Source: Candidatus Thalassarchaeum sp.
Lineage (GTDB): Archaea > Thermoplasmatota > Poseidoniia > Poseidoniales > Thalassarchaeaceae
Length of the DNA: 64,000 nucleotides
Direction of reading: 5' to 3'
Assembly: GCA_022449345.1 (NCBI GenBank)
Contig: JAKURL010000008.1
Location: 17,937 to 81,936 of the forward strand
Shown one piece after another: positions 10,222-20,250 of the stretch. Both the position numbers and the translations under genes were made by a program. The notes under the pieces are model-generated. The model did no database searches, was not told the DNA's origin, and saw only the letters and a program-made list of their open reading frames with translations. How positions within the stretch are numbered: the stretch's first letter is position 1; the number at the start of each line of letters is the position of its first letter.

Positions 10222-10971
10222 ATGCTTCGAGTCACTGCCAGACAGCAACTGATGCGAGAAATCGTCGATCTGCTCTCGGTGCTTACTGAAGAAGCGAAAC
10301 TCAGTTGGGGTGAGAATGGCTTGAGCACGACCGTCGTAGACGGCTCCCATGTTGCATTACTTTCGGTTACCGTTGGAAGTGAGTGTTTCGAAACTTACGA
10401 GGTTGAGCCTGTAGAAATTGGAATTGAACTTGGTAAGTTACGAGACCTACTAACGCTAGCTGGACCAAGCGACCTCGTCGAATTAGACTACGATGGCGCG
10501 ACCGGTGCAATCAATGTCCGCGTCGGTGAGGTTCACCGAATTCTGCGTGGCCTAGATACCGGCTCGATTAACGAGCCGCGCCAGCCCGAATTGGAGTTTG
10601 AGTGCAAGGCTACTCTCAGCGCGGAGAGACTATCGAGAGCTCTCCGCGCTGCCAAGTTTGTCGGAGAGTTAGTTGATTTGAGTCTAGACAAGAATCAGAT
10701 GACAGTATCCGTTACCGTCGAAGCAGGAGAAGGGGTAAATGTCCGCTTCGACGCTGGTGAAATGTCGGAATTAGTTGCTCCAAAGCCAACTGCGTCAACC
10801 TATTCACTACAATTCTTAGATCCGCTAAGCCGTAAGTTGGCTAGCGGCTTGACAGAGGAGGTAACTCTCGAGTTCCAAGACCGCTATCCTCTGAAACTTT
10901 CTTGGCACTCTAACGAACGTGGTGCGGCTTGGACTTACTTCTTAGCGCCGCGTGTCAGTAACGACCCCTGA
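10222..10971 (+). CDS. pcn: DNA polymerase sliding clamp (PCNA)
   Basis: Archaeal PCNA length and layout (LLSVLTEEAKLSW..GLSTTVVDGSHVALLSV; FLAPRV C-terminus). Confidence 0.9.
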   Translation: MLRVTARQQLMREIVDLLSVLTEEAKLSWGENGLSTTVVDGSHVALLSVTVGSECFETYEVEPVEIGIELGKLRDLLTLAGPSDLVELDYDGATGAINVRVGEVHRILRGLDTGSINEPRQPELEFECKATLSAERLSRALRAAKFVGELVDLSLDKNQMTVSVTVEAGEGVNVRFDAGEMSELVAPKPTASTYSLQFLDPLSRKLASGLTEEVTLEFQDRYPLKLSWHSNERGAAWTYFLAPRVSNDP

Positions 10972-11032
10972 TGATATTCGTCACTGACGAGTTGTGAGTG
11001 TGGTTGAAAGCGAGGGCGGTTTCGGCCAAATC

Positions 11033-12127
11033 ATGAACGAGCCTTCGGTATGTGTGATCATCCCGAGTGTCAGGAATTCCGAAGAGTTGGCCACAACACT
11101 CGATGGATTGGCATCTCAAACATACACCGGTCCTCTAGAAATCGTGGTAGTAGGGCCTAGAAATGACCCTGCAAAGTTGGTAGCGGAAGAGAAAGAGGTT
11201 CGCTTTGTAGATGATTCTGGCTCACGAACCAGAGCAGATGCTTGTAACGTCGCAATCGCTGCAACTTCGTCAGATCTGGTTTTCTTTACGGACGATGATG
11301 TAATTGTGCCAGTAGATTGGGTCGCGAAATTAGTACGATGGTTTGCGAAGGAAGATGTTGCAGGAGTTGGTGGACCAAATTTCGCTCCCGTCGAGGAATC
11401 GACTCTTTGGCAGCGTGTAATCGATGTTGCATTCTGCTCTACCATCTTTACAACAGGGACAAATTACGGCAACGTCGGAGACTCCGAATTAACAGAAGTA
11501 GCACAATTACCAGGAGTCAATTCCGCATATCGCCGCTCTGTATTGCAAGAAGTCGGCGGCTTCGATGAGGGTGCAATTGGTGCTGAAGATGTAATGCTCG
11601 ACCACCGAATTCGTATGGGTGGACACAAATTGTGGACCGATAGAACCGCAGTAATGTGGCATCGGCGTAGAAACCTCGCACGCGTAAAGAAACAAATAGG
11701 AAATTATGGGCTTGTCAGAACCCTAGCGAGTAACCAATATTCTGAATTGCACGCGTTTACCCACACTATGGTAGCAGCGTTTCCTCCAATTGTCATTGCA
11801 GCATTTGCCCTGTTTTTTTGGGGAGCCGCTAACGGAGGTTTGGCTTGGCCAGAATTCTGGGACATCAGCCTAGAAACTGTGCCAATGGGATCTGAAAGAT
11901 TGGCAGCTCATACTTTACCGACTCTGATGATTTTGTACAATCTGATTGCATGGTATGGGTCAGCGAAAGGAAATTCTCCAAGTAAGAGTCCATGGACTAT
12001 TTTCCTATCATCAATTGTTACATACACTCTACATTGGAATTACGGAATCGGAGTACTGCGAGGGAATTGGAGAATACTTTCTGGTCGATCAGGGTTGCAA
12101 ATTGATGACCGCTCTCGGGATAAATAG
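11033..12127 (+). CDS. Glycosyltransferase family 2
   Basis: VCVIIPSVRNSEELATTLDGLASQTY, FTDDDVIVP; C-terminal TM; ORF from 10994, ATG 11033 likely. Confidence 0.9.
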   Translation: MNEPSVCVIIPSVRNSEELATTLDGLASQTYTGPLEIVVVGPRNDPAKLVAEEKEVRFVDDSGSRTRADACNVAIAATSSDLVFFTDDDVIVPVDWVAKLVRWFAKEDVAGVGGPNFAPVEESTLWQRVIDVAFCSTIFTTGTNYGNVGDSELTEVAQLPGVNSAYRRSVLQEVGGFDEGAIGAEDVMLDHRIRMGGHKLWTDRTAVMWHRRRNLARVKKQIGNYGLVRTLASNQYSELHAFTHTMVAAFPPIVIAAFALFFWGAANGGLAWPEFWDISLETVPMGSERLAAHTLPTLMILYNLIAWYGSAKGNSPSKSPWTIFLSSIVTYTLHWNYGIGVLRGNWRILSGRSGLQIDDRSRDK

Positions 12128-12179
12128 CCTGCCTTATTTGAATACAGGACTTAATATCCACCGTGATTGTCGTTAAACC

Positions 12180-12410
12180 ATGGCATTTGAGTGTAATATC
12201 GACGCCAGAGGTCAGGCGGTCAGGATGCGTCTAGGTATTATCGGGGTTATTTCTTCTCTTGGATTAGCCGCAGCTTGCTTACTCATCAGCGCGCCTGAAA
12301 TTGCTTGGATTCTACCTGCTGGAGTCTTTGCTGGTGGTGCATTCTCTATCTTCGAGGCTCGAACTGGCTGGTGTGTAGTTCGAGCACTTGGGTTCAACAC
12401 TCGTCTGTGA
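12180..12410 (+). CDS. Small membrane protein, DUF2892/YgaP TM-domain-like
   Basis: Two TM segments and ARTGWCVVRALGFNT C-terminal signature. Confidence 0.65.
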   Translation: MAFECNIDARGQAVRMRLGIIGVISSLGLAAACLLISAPEIAWILPAGVFAGGAFSIFEARTGWCVVRALGFNTRL

Positions 12411-12412
12411 AA

Positions 12413-13801
12413 TTACTTCCACAATCCGAGGGTATCTCTGAGACCTAATTCAAGATCCTCATGGACGAATTGGTAACCTTCGGCAGTAAGGCGATTAGGG
12501 AGAGCACGCTGACTCTCCAAGGTAAGTTTTTCACCCATCTCACCGAATAGAATCTTGACTATGAATTTAGGTAGTGGAGCAAAAGCTGGCCTTCTCAATA
12601 CCTTACCCAGAGTTTTTGCAAATCCTTTCTGAATAACTGGATTTGGTGAAGTTAAGTTGTATACTCCTTTGGAATCTGCATTCATCATAAGATGGTTGAT
12701 TGCATAGATTTCGTCATCTAAAGAAATCCAAGACATCCATTGCTTACCCCCTCCGATCGGGCCGCCGGCGCCTAACTTGAATGGAAGCAGCATCTTGCCG
12801 AGAGCTCCGGCAGTTGCAGAAAGTACGATTCCTGTTCGAATGAATACTGTCCTAATTCCTGCACCCTCAACGGCCGAGGCTGCAGCTTCCCATTCCTTGC
12901 AAACATCAGGGAGGAAGCCTTCTCCGTGGCTGCTTTCCTCGGTTAGTTCTTCATCGGCTCTATCACCATACCAACCAACTGCGCTGGCTAGCATGAAGCA
13001 CTCTGGTTTGTTTTCTAGGGAAGAAATTGCATTTGCGAGTAATTTGGTACTATTAACTCGGCTGTCACGAATCATGTGCTTCCTGCGCTTATTCCATCGC
13101 TTGTCGCCAATTCCAACTCCACCTAGGTGAATTACAACGTCGAATCCCTCAAGAATGCTCGAATCGAGTTCTCCTCTTTCAGGATACCATTCTAGTTCCT
13201 TAGCGCCTTGTTTGGCAGGCCTTCGAACCAATCTCCAGACATTGTGTCCACCGGTGTCAAGGAAAGCAACCAGTTGTGTTCCAATACATCCAGATGAACC
13301 AGCCACCAAGACCTTCTTTCTCTGCTGTGATGCGTAGCGACCGTGTTGCTCTAGATCTCTTTGAAGACGTAATTCTCGAGCCGTAAACATGCGAGTTATT
13401 CTGCTACGAACTAGTGCGCCGCCAAGAATTCTGTCGACTAGATTTCCGAGCGGACCAAATGGAACTTGGTAAGTGACTTCGTCGGTTACTGTGGTAACTC
13501 CATTTACCTCACTGAGATCGTGATTGTGATGCCATCGCCAAAATGGTCCTTTGACCATTTTGTCTGCAAAATGATGGGGTGGATCATATGCAGTATGCTC
13601 GGCTATCCAAGTCATCTTCATGAGGCCCATTGGGAAGCGGAAAATTCTCTGTGAACCTACTTCTAATGTCTCGTCAGCTCGGACTTCTTCTGCAACTTCC
13701 CATGGAGGCATTAGTCTGCGAAAAGATCCTTCGTGCTCGAACCACTCGAATGTTGCCTCGATATTTGACTCTACGACTGTGGTGTGTTCGTACTTGTACA
13801 T
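12413..13801 (-). CDS. SRPBCC domain fused to TIGR01777-type NAD-dependent epimerase
   Basis: N-terminal SRPBCC-like (EHTTVVESNIEATFEWF..), then VLVAGSSGCIGTQLVAFL, SAVGWYGDR, GGGKQWMSWISLDDE. Confidence 0.88.
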   Translation of the reverse strand: MYKYEHTTVVESNIEATFEWFEHEGSFRRLMPPWEVAEEVRADETLEVGSQRIFRFPMGLMKMTWIAEHTAYDPPHHFADKMVKGPFWRWHHNHDLSEVNGVTTVTDEVTYQVPFGPLGNLVDRILGGALVRSRITRMFTARELRLQRDLEQHGRYASQQRKKVLVAGSSGCIGTQLVAFLDTGGHNVWRLVRRPAKQGAKELEWYPERGELDSSILEGFDVVIHLGGVGIGDKRWNKRRKHMIRDSRVNSTKLLANAISSLENKPECFMLASAVGWYGDRADEELTEESSHGEGFLPDVCKEWEAAASAVEGAGIRTVFIRTGIVLSATAGALGKMLLPFKLGAGGPIGGGKQWMSWISLDDEIYAINHLMMNADSKGVYNLTSPNPVIQKGFAKTLGKVLRRPAFAPLPKFIVKILFGEMGEKLTLESQRALPNRLTAEGYQFVHEDLELGLRDTLGLWK

Positions 13802-14569
13802 CTAATTCCTCCGTTCACCTGGGAATTCGGGCGCCTTCAGAACACTGAAATAGGTTTCTTTTGAGGCGTTAGGTTTGACCTTTCCACAATTCCTTCCTAG
13901 TCGATAGGAGGTGGTTTTTGGACGCCAAAAAATTCCAGTAACTAAGCCTAGAATAATTCCGCCGAAAACAAGGCCCGGCCAACCGGTTTCGATATATTCC
14001 TGGCTTGCGTTGAAGTATGCCCATACAAATGAGGGAATTATTCCAACAAATACTGCAATTGCTACCTCTTCCTTCAGCAGTCTTGTAGTGGCTCGATTTG
14101 TTGGTAATGTTTGAGGAAAAGGATCGTATTCAGATATCTCTTCGACCTTTACTAGTCGAACGAAGTTAGGCTCTTCAATACCTCTTGCAACCAGCCTAGT
14201 CTTTGGCTTTTCAGAAGACCATTGTTTTGCGATACGGAAAGTCCAATCATCCATCAATTGAGGTCTTCCGTCCAATGCTTTACCCCAGTAATTTCCTTTG
14301 AAACGATCGGAGAGTTTCTCCAGTTGGTCATTACCGCGAATCACACCTTGGTCAAACGCTAACTTCCATTCCGACTCACTGGCCAATCCAGCTTCTTTGG
14401 ATTCGATTAATTCCTCAGCCTCTTGAATCCCAATGGGATGTTTTGTAATCGAAAATCGATACTTTATCTCCACCATATGTTTTGGTCCAATTCCACCAAA
14501 CAAAATAGAGCGGTTATCGCTACCAATTTCGGTCCGCCCCGGAGTAACGGGAGACCATTCGATGACCAT
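13802..14569 (-). CDS. Hypothetical membrane protein
   Basis: Two TM segments; start MVIEWSPVTPG at 14569 avoids the overlap with the ABC gene. Confidence 0.55.
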   Translation of the reverse strand: MVIEWSPVTPGRTEIGSDNRSILFGGIGPKHMVEIKYRFSITKHPIGIQEAEELIESKEAGLASESEWKLAFDQGVIRGNDQLEKLSDRFKGNYWGKALDGRPQLMDDWTFRIAKQWSSEKPKTRLVARGIEEPNFVRLVKVEEISEYDPFPQTLPTNRATTRLLKEEVAIAVFVGIIPSFVWAYFNASQEYIETGWPGLVFGGIILGLVTGIFWRPKTTSYRLGRNCGKVKPNASKETYFSVLKAPEFPGERRN

Positions 14570-14571
14570 GC

Positions 14572-16497
14572 TCAGTCCCCAGCTTCGATTTGGCCGGTCT
14601 GAATTGCCCACTGTGAGGCGTAAACGCTGTCATTTGCGATTAATTGCTGATGAGTACCACGTTCAACAATCGCTCCGTCGACCATAGAAATAATCTCATC
14701 CGCATTCCGAATTGTTGCCAGACGATGTGCTACACCAATCGTGATTCTCTTCTCGCCTTTGGAACCGTTTCCGCCACCGAATAGCGATTGTTGGATTCGC
14801 TTCTCAGTCTCGGCGTCGAGAGCGGCACTTGCCTCGTCTAGAATCAAAACATCTGGATTCATCAGTAGGGCTCTGGCTAGACTGATCCTCGCTCTTTGCC
14901 CTCCAGATAGGCGAACTCCTCGGTCACCGACCATGGTGTTCATTTCATCCTCCATTTCGGAAACAAATTCCCAAGCGCCAGCGGTCTCAAGTGCCATACG
15001 AACATCTTCTTTGCTGGCATCTCGAGCATAGGCTACATTGTCCCTGACCGTTCCAAAGAAGAGGAATGGATCTTGGCTGACGAATCCGATACGCGAGCGA
15101 ACAGAATGAATTGTGAAGTCAGAGATATCTTTGCCGTTGATTCTCACCTGACCAGACTGTGGTTGGTAGAACTTCTCAACCAGTTTAAGAATAGTTGACT
15201 TTCCTGCTCCAGTGTGTCCCATTATTCCTAAGAATCCTCCAGACTCTACTCTGAACGATACGTCGTTGAGGACATTGACTGAAGTTCCAGGATACGCAAA
15301 TGTGACAGAATCAAAGGATACTGTAGTAATCGGTTCGGACAAATCTGTAGAACCCTCTGAATCGGAAATCGATGGCTCTAGGTTGATGATTGCGAATACT
15401 CTGCGTGAAGCAGCTTCACCTCTCTGTAATTGATTCAGCAACATACCCAGAATGAACATCGGCATCGTCATTCTAGTAGAAATCAACAGGAAAGTTACGA
15501 ATTGTCCGACGCTAATTTCTCCAGAGTTCATCACCCATCCTCCTGCAGAAACCAATAGTCCGAAGGAAATACCTGCTACAACGTAAATTCCTGGAATGAA
15601 GCGGTTTCGAATGAATGCAGCCTGAATTGCTTGATCTCGATAATCACCACTTTGACCCTCGATTCGTTCCCTCTCAAATGCTGTTGCATTGTATGCTTGA
15701 ACAACGGTGATTCCAGATAGCACATTCTCGAGAATTGCCACAATGCCACCGGTACTCTCTCGCTGTTTGCGATATTTCCTCTGTACTCTAGTGGAGAACC
15801 AAATGACCATTGGGACAATTAGCACCAGTGGGGCAAAGAGAATGATGGAAAGAGTTGGAGACATCCAAAACAGAATTGCAAAGGCAGCTCCAAATGTAGT
15901 GATGATTCGTATTATACTGGTACTTGAATCAGATATGATGTCCTCTAATTGGGCAACATCAGCAGAAAGAACCGACATCAGATTTCCAGTTTGTCGAGTC
16001 TCAAAGTATGATGCCTCCATTTCCATCAATGACTTGGTCGCATCCATTCTAATATCGTGTTGCGCCTTGTATGCAACAGACTGCCAGAGTTGGTTGCTTA
16101 AACCTTGGAAGACTGATAAGGCCGCGAAGCAGATGAAAATGAGCAAACCAAAACCAAGTTCGACCGAACCGATTGGGCCGATTTCAGGTATCATATCGGA
16201 AGAGACTATTTTCTCAATTGCCGAATTAGTAAATTGTGAATTGTTCGGATTGTAGTAATCTGCAGCCATTCCGATTGCTATGAACGGAATCAAATCGAAT
16301 GCCCTTGCAGCAACGTTTGCTAATAACCCCCCGACTGCTCTTTGCCAGTATCGGGTGACATATGGAACGATTTTCCAAATTTGACGCCCTACAATCTGTG
16401 CCTCGTCCTCTTTATCCGAGGAATCTCGGGCGATGCCGGCTGCCATAGCCTGTGTCATTGAACAAACCGTCAAGTCTTCGGTCTTTGAATGCTTCAT
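14572..16497 (-). CDS. ABC exporter, fused permease and ATPase
   Basis: Walker A GHTGAGKST, signature VRLSGGQRARISLARALL, Walker B VLILDEASAALD; N-terminal TM domain. Confidence 0.95.
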   Translation of the reverse strand: MKHSKTEDLTVCSMTQAMAAGIARDSSDKEDEAQIVGRQIWKIVPYVTRYWQRAVGGLLANVAARAFDLIPFIAIGMAADYYNPNNSQFTNSAIEKIVSSDMIPEIGPIGSVELGFGLLIFICFAALSVFQGLSNQLWQSVAYKAQHDIRMDATKSLMEMEASYFETRQTGNLMSVLSADVAQLEDIISDSSTSIIRIITTFGAAFAILFWMSPTLSIILFAPLVLIVPMVIWFSTRVQRKYRKQRESTGGIVAILENVLSGITVVQAYNATAFERERIEGQSGDYRDQAIQAAFIRNRFIPGIYVVAGISFGLLVSAGGWVMNSGEISVGQFVTFLLISTRMTMPMFILGMLLNQLQRGEAASRRVFAIINLEPSISDSEGSTDLSEPITTVSFDSVTFAYPGTSVNVLNDVSFRVESGGFLGIMGHTGAGKSTILKLVEKFYQPQSGQVRINGKDISDFTIHSVRSRIGFVSQDPFLFFGTVRDNVAYARDASKEDVRMALETAGAWEFVSEMEDEMNTMVGDRGVRLSGGQRARISLARALLMNPDVLILDEASAALDAETEKRIQQSLFGGGNGSKGEKRITIGVAHRLATIRNADEIISMVDGAIVERGTHQQLIANDSVYASQWAIQTGQIEAGD

Positions 16498-16500
16498 AGT

Positions 16501-16523
16501 CGTGCAGACCTATGGTCTGCACG
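16501..16523. repeat. Perfect 10-bp inverted repeat, TAT loop, between tRNA-Gly 3' end and ABC transporter start
   Basis: CGTGCAGACC-TAT-GGTCTGCACG. Confidence 0.9.
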
Positions 16524-16540
16524 AGAATCTAGATATTTGT

Positions 16541-16614
16541 TGGTGCGTCCGCCGGGATTTGAACCCGGGCTAAGAGGTTGGAAACCTCTTGTGCTACCCC
16601 TACACCACGGACGC
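16541..16614 (-). tRNA. tRNA-Gly(UCC), CCA encoded
   Basis: Reverse strand GCGTCCG-TG-GTGTAGGGGTAGCAC-A-AGAGG-TTTCCAA-CCTCT-TAGC-CCGGG-TTCAAAT-CCCGG-CGGACGC-A-CCA; all four stems pair. Confidence 0.95.
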
Positions 16615-16695
16615 GCGAATCGGCGACCGTGGACTACTCTTTGACCAATTCGGTGTGATAAGTGAGCATCGCGAGCCACTGAATTTCAAAAAGGA

Positions 16696-16917
16696 ATGTC
16701 GAGTCGCGACTTCATGCTCCTAAGACAGCGACTCGGTATAGTGATGCTATTCATCTTCCTACCAATCAATGTGCCACTTTGGAAGATGGTCTTGGAGTTG
16801 CTAGGCCACACCCTTCCTTGGGGTGATTTACAACTGTTCTTTGCATTCCTTGTATTCTTCGTGATGGGAGGAGTTTTGACATTCACTCCCAAGCTACGGT
16901 CTCCATTCAGTGAATGA
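16696..16917 (+). CDS. Small two-TM membrane protein
   Basis: 73-aa hydrophobic ORF in an otherwise empty interval. Confidence 0.5.
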   Translation: MSSRDFMLLRQRLGIVMLFIFLPINVPLWKMVLELLGHTLPWGDLQLFFAFLVFFVMGGVLTFTPKLRSPFSE

Positions 16918-16919
16918 TT

Positions 16920-17813
16920 TCAAAATTGTAAACCATACAATTTACTTGGCCATTCTGAGTGTATTTTCAGGATGAGATTTTCTACTTCTTCTCGATTATA
17001 TTCAGCCAATAGGGCTGAGCATAATTCGTCGGTTCTTTTGGGAATTGTCTTGGGGCCAAGAACTGCACCGGGGCGACGAGGATCATCGAGGAAGTCAGTT
17101 TCCATGCCCCATGGTGCTGAGGCATTTCCTTGAGTCCTAATCAAGGCCTCAACACTTTCTCGGCCAACGCTAACCGTACAAGCAAGACCATGGGTAAAAT
17201 CTGAGGAGACGTCTGCGGGGGCATAGTGCCTAATTGTCTGCTCAAGAGGAAGCCCCGCCTGACCCGCGATTTGGGATAATTCAGAGTAGGTCTGGGCTCC
17301 AGAATCCTCTACGTGCAATTGAATTGCAACTCCATCTTTGGAAGCCTCACCCATTATCTCCAACAGGTTTTGATTGGCTTGAGTCCAAGTTTCATCGCTA
17401 ACTTCGTAGTGTGGCCTTCCCACTTCTCCGAGGCAATGGGCGTGCCTCTGCTCAATAAACTCAAGAGCGAGGTAAACCGCTTCCAAGTGCAATTCAGTAG
17501 CTCGATTCATGCCCAAGTCTGAGATTTGATGTTCCCAAGCAACAGGGTGAGGGCCGAGAACCACGCCGACAGTAATTCCAAACTTTTTTCTGACTTCTTC
17601 GGCCATCGAGATTGTCTCAGAATAGGCTTGGCGATAGCCATCTTTGTCGACTGGTAACTTTCCACCAAAACCCGGCTTGTGAACCAGCATTATACCGCTT
17701 CCGCCAACCCGAACAAATTCCTCGATGGCTGCTAGGTAACGGTTGGAACGATCTAGGTGGATGTGCTGGTCGACGACTGGACCTGTCCAGCGCCCGTCGA
17801 CGATGTAACTCAT
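16920..17813 (-). CDS. TatD-related metal-dependent hydrolase (archaeal COG1831-like)
   Basis: VVDQHIHLDR, GPHPVAWE, CLGEVGRPHYE, QLHVED, METDFLDDPRRP. Confidence 0.85.
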   Translation of the reverse strand: MSYIVDGRWTGPVVDQHIHLDRSNRYLAAIEEFVRVGGSGIMLVHKPGFGGKLPVDKDGYRQAYSETISMAEEVRKKFGITVGVVLGPHPVAWEHQISDLGMNRATELHLEAVYLALEFIEQRHAHCLGEVGRPHYEVSDETWTQANQNLLEIMGEASKDGVAIQLHVEDSGAQTYSELSQIAGQAGLPLEQTIRHYAPADVSSDFTHGLACTVSVGRESVEALIRTQGNASAPWGMETDFLDDPRRPGAVLGPKTIPKRTDELCSALLAEYNREEVENLILKIHSEWPSKLYGLQF

Positions 17814-18340
17814 GCCAATGCGCCTTCCTCATCTAACTGAGTGCTCCAATGGCGAACTGCCATCTCAGCGACTCGTTTGGAGGATTGCCCCATTACTATT
17901 CCATGGCCATTATTGAACACCAGAAGGTTGCAGTTGTGCCTATTTGCATCAATTCGTATACAACCCACTCGCTCATCTTTCTCTACATCTGCAAAACGGG
18001 CTGATGCTAAATCAAGCAGAACGGCTCGACCGAATGAGAAACTGACCAGCATATCTCCGGCTTCCGAGTGCAATCCCTCTTCTGACATTCCCAGACTGAG
18101 AAGGAGTTCTTGTATTACCAATCGAGCGACCTCTAATCTGGCGATCCCATGAACTAAGACACTACCCGACTCCTCCACCACAAAGGTCGCCCTAGGCTCC
18201 TTGTGACTAATCACAACCCAAGGCCCTGACTTGATTCCCTTAGCGAGTTTAACCGCGTCGTTATGATTGATTGGCTGGCCGGGAATGAATCGGAATGTCT
18301 GAGTCTCGACATTGACTCTGATTCTGGCATCTTCTTCCAA
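17810..18340 (-). CDS. Divergent TATA-binding-protein-like two-repeat protein
   Basis: Two internal repeats with TBP-like hairpin-helix pattern: EPRATFVVEESGSVLVHGIARLEVARLVIQELLLSLGM and HNCNLLVFNNGHGIVMGQSSKRVAEMAVRHWSTQL. Confidence 0.5.
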   Translation of the reverse strand: MEEDARIRVNVETQTFRFIPGQPINHNDAVKLAKGIKSGPWVVISHKEPRATFVVEESGSVLVHGIARLEVARLVIQELLLSLGMSEEGLHSEAGDMLVSFSFGRAVLLDLASARFADVEKDERVGCIRIDANRHNCNLLVFNNGHGIVMGQSSKRVAEMAVRHWSTQLDEEGALA

Positions 18341-18342
18341 AA

Positions 18343-19173
18343 CTAGCCCTCCAGCATTTTCATCGGTTGCATGGTTTCCACATCCGGCCAGACTTTGAAA
18401 GCCTCGACGAGCGAGGGCAAACGCGGTTGGTGGACTGGAACCAGCAGAGAAGGGCCTCTAGTATCGGAGTCATCAACCCTGCCCTCTCTAAGGTCTGCAA
18501 GAGCACCCCTAATCCTCGCTACCATTCGAGAAGACCTTTGTCTCATCAATTCCGCACTGAGGCCTTTGTTTTCCTCATGCCACCAAGCCGCACTGGAAGC
18601 AGCAGCAGCGCCAATTTCGGCGTCAACTCCTTTGGCGGTTTCAACATGGCTTGCGTTTGCGGTGCGCAATTTCTTCCAACGCCTTCCAACTGTGACACTA
18701 GAAAGTAGAGAAAATATGGAAACCTGTTCATCAGCAGCACGGGTCATCCAATCTACCCATTTGTCGTCATCCATCGATGGCTCAAGGGCATAAATCGGCA
18801 TACCACCACGAGCGTTATTTGCATGATGAAGTAAGCGCATAGGTTCAGGATCAGGGATTGCTGGGCCATCGACTTCGTAGATTGTCAAGTCATCTAGTAG
18901 ACGGCCAAGCACTGTACCAGAAGCCAAAGCTGCCGCAACATGCACACCGGGACTTTCTTGGTCTTCCTTTTCCTCATGTGGCCATCCACCAATCTCCTCC
19001 TCAGAGGCCAAAAGAGCAATTCCATCCCAATGCTCTCTAGTTCTGAGGGCGGTTGGCATTCGAACGCATGGTAAGTGAGGCCAAAGCAATACTCTACCTC
19101 CATCCGGGTCATCGAAAATCGCCGAATTCCAGACCAATTTCGATACGCTCACAGTATCCCGAATCGACTGCAT
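18343..19173 (-). CDS. Hypothetical protein
   Basis: 276-aa ORF in apparent operon with TBP-like and TatD-like genes. Confidence 0.6.
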   Translation of the reverse strand: MQSIRDTVSVSKLVWNSAIFDDPDGGRVLLWPHLPCVRMPTALRTREHWDGIALLASEEEIGGWPHEEKEDQESPGVHVAAALASGTVLGRLLDDLTIYEVDGPAIPDPEPMRLLHHANNARGGMPIYALEPSMDDDKWVDWMTRAADEQVSIFSLLSSVTVGRRWKKLRTANASHVETAKGVDAEIGAAAASSAAWWHEENKGLSAELMRQRSSRMVARIRGALADLREGRVDDSDTRGPSLLVPVHQPRLPSLVEAFKVWPDVETMQPMKMLEG

Positions 19174-19266
19174 GGCTTGACTTCAACGGTTCAACAACCG
19201 CTCTCAGAGCCTATCCAGTGGTGGTTGGATTGAAGGAGGGGGAGTGTGCGGATAGAAGCGAGAGAG

Positions 19267-19716
19267 ATGGCTGAACCGCGCTCCTCCGAACCTGTTGTAC
19301 TGCTGAATGAAGTGTTTCCGGGCGACACAAATGCGTTGGATACGCTATTTGGTGGTCGCTTAATGTCAATTATGGATACAGCCGCTGGTATGGCCGCTAG
19401 TCAATTTGCACACAAGGAATTCGTAACCGTCTCGGTTGATGCATTGAAATTCAAGCGACCAGCCTACCAAGGAGATGTTATTCGAACAATCGCTAGAGTG
19501 GTTTGGACCAGTCGCAGAACTGTTGCTGTACTAGTTCGATCCTGCAGGATGACACGTTCAGATTGGGACCCTGAGGAGATTTGTTCTGGATTCTTTTTCA
19601 TGGTTGCAATCGATGAGTCAATGTGCCCAACCGAAGTGCCTCAATTCACCGCAACAACTGACGAAGAGAAAGAACTCTGGGATTCAGCGCAAAGGGCACG
19701 CGATGCAATGCACTGA
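19267..19716 (+). CDS. Acyl-CoA thioesterase (hotdog fold)
   Basis: VFPGDTNALDTLFGGRLMSIMDTAAGMAA..FVTVSVDALKFKRPAYQGDVI; ORF from GTG 19246. Confidence 0.88.
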   Translation: MAEPRSSEPVVLLNEVFPGDTNALDTLFGGRLMSIMDTAAGMAASQFAHKEFVTVSVDALKFKRPAYQGDVIRTIARVVWTSRRTVAVLVRSCRMTRSDWDPEEICSGFFFMVAIDESMCPTEVPQFTATTDEEKELWDSAQRARDAMH

Positions 19717-20184
19717 TTACGATATGAATCTAATCGTAAGTGGGTATCTATACTCTTGACCGGCGTTAAGGGCTGAATTTCCATTTATTGCCCAAATTAT
19801 ATACAATAGCCAGTGAACTGGGAATGTCAAACAACCAATTAGTATAGCCATCAGAAGACTGTGAACAATTGCTGCGATTAGGAAGGTTAGCGACGCATTG
19901 GCTGCCTCTATTAAGTGCGATTTGAGTAATTGGTCATCTCCACGATACGTTGCGTAAATTAGAATCGGGGCAAGAAATCCGACCAATGGACCCAAAATAT
20001 GGGACAGAGTTCCTAAGGTTCGATCTTTGGAATTATCTTGCAAATTAATCACTGGAGGTCTCTCATCATACGGCTCAGTCATGATATGTGAAATTATCAG
20101 TTGATTATGAACCCATGCTAAACTCAAATTCGATACGTCGTTATGGTGAGTTGACATCTTGGCGTTCGCGACGCGCGCGCGCAA
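19717..20184 (-). CDS. DUF4870/Tic20-like membrane protein
   Basis: TLGTLSHILGPLVGFLAPILIYATYRGDDQLLKSHLIEAANASLTFLI.. Confidence 0.65.
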   Translation of the reverse strand: MRARVANAKMSTHHNDVSNLSLAWVHNQLIISHIMTEPYDERPPVINLQDNSKDRTLGTLSHILGPLVGFLAPILIYATYRGDDQLLKSHLIEAANASLTFLIAAIVHSLLMAILIGCLTFPVHWLLYIIWAINGNSALNAGQEYRYPLTIRFIS

Positions 20185-20250
20185 GCCGCTTCTAAGGCGG
20201 CTCGGCTTCCCGAGCAGTTATAGCCTCAAGGAGGCGCTCGGCCGAGCGGG

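Noticed and set aside
20160-20250. Possible tRNA in the structured leader
   Set aside because: No TTC/T-loop, no acceptor pairing
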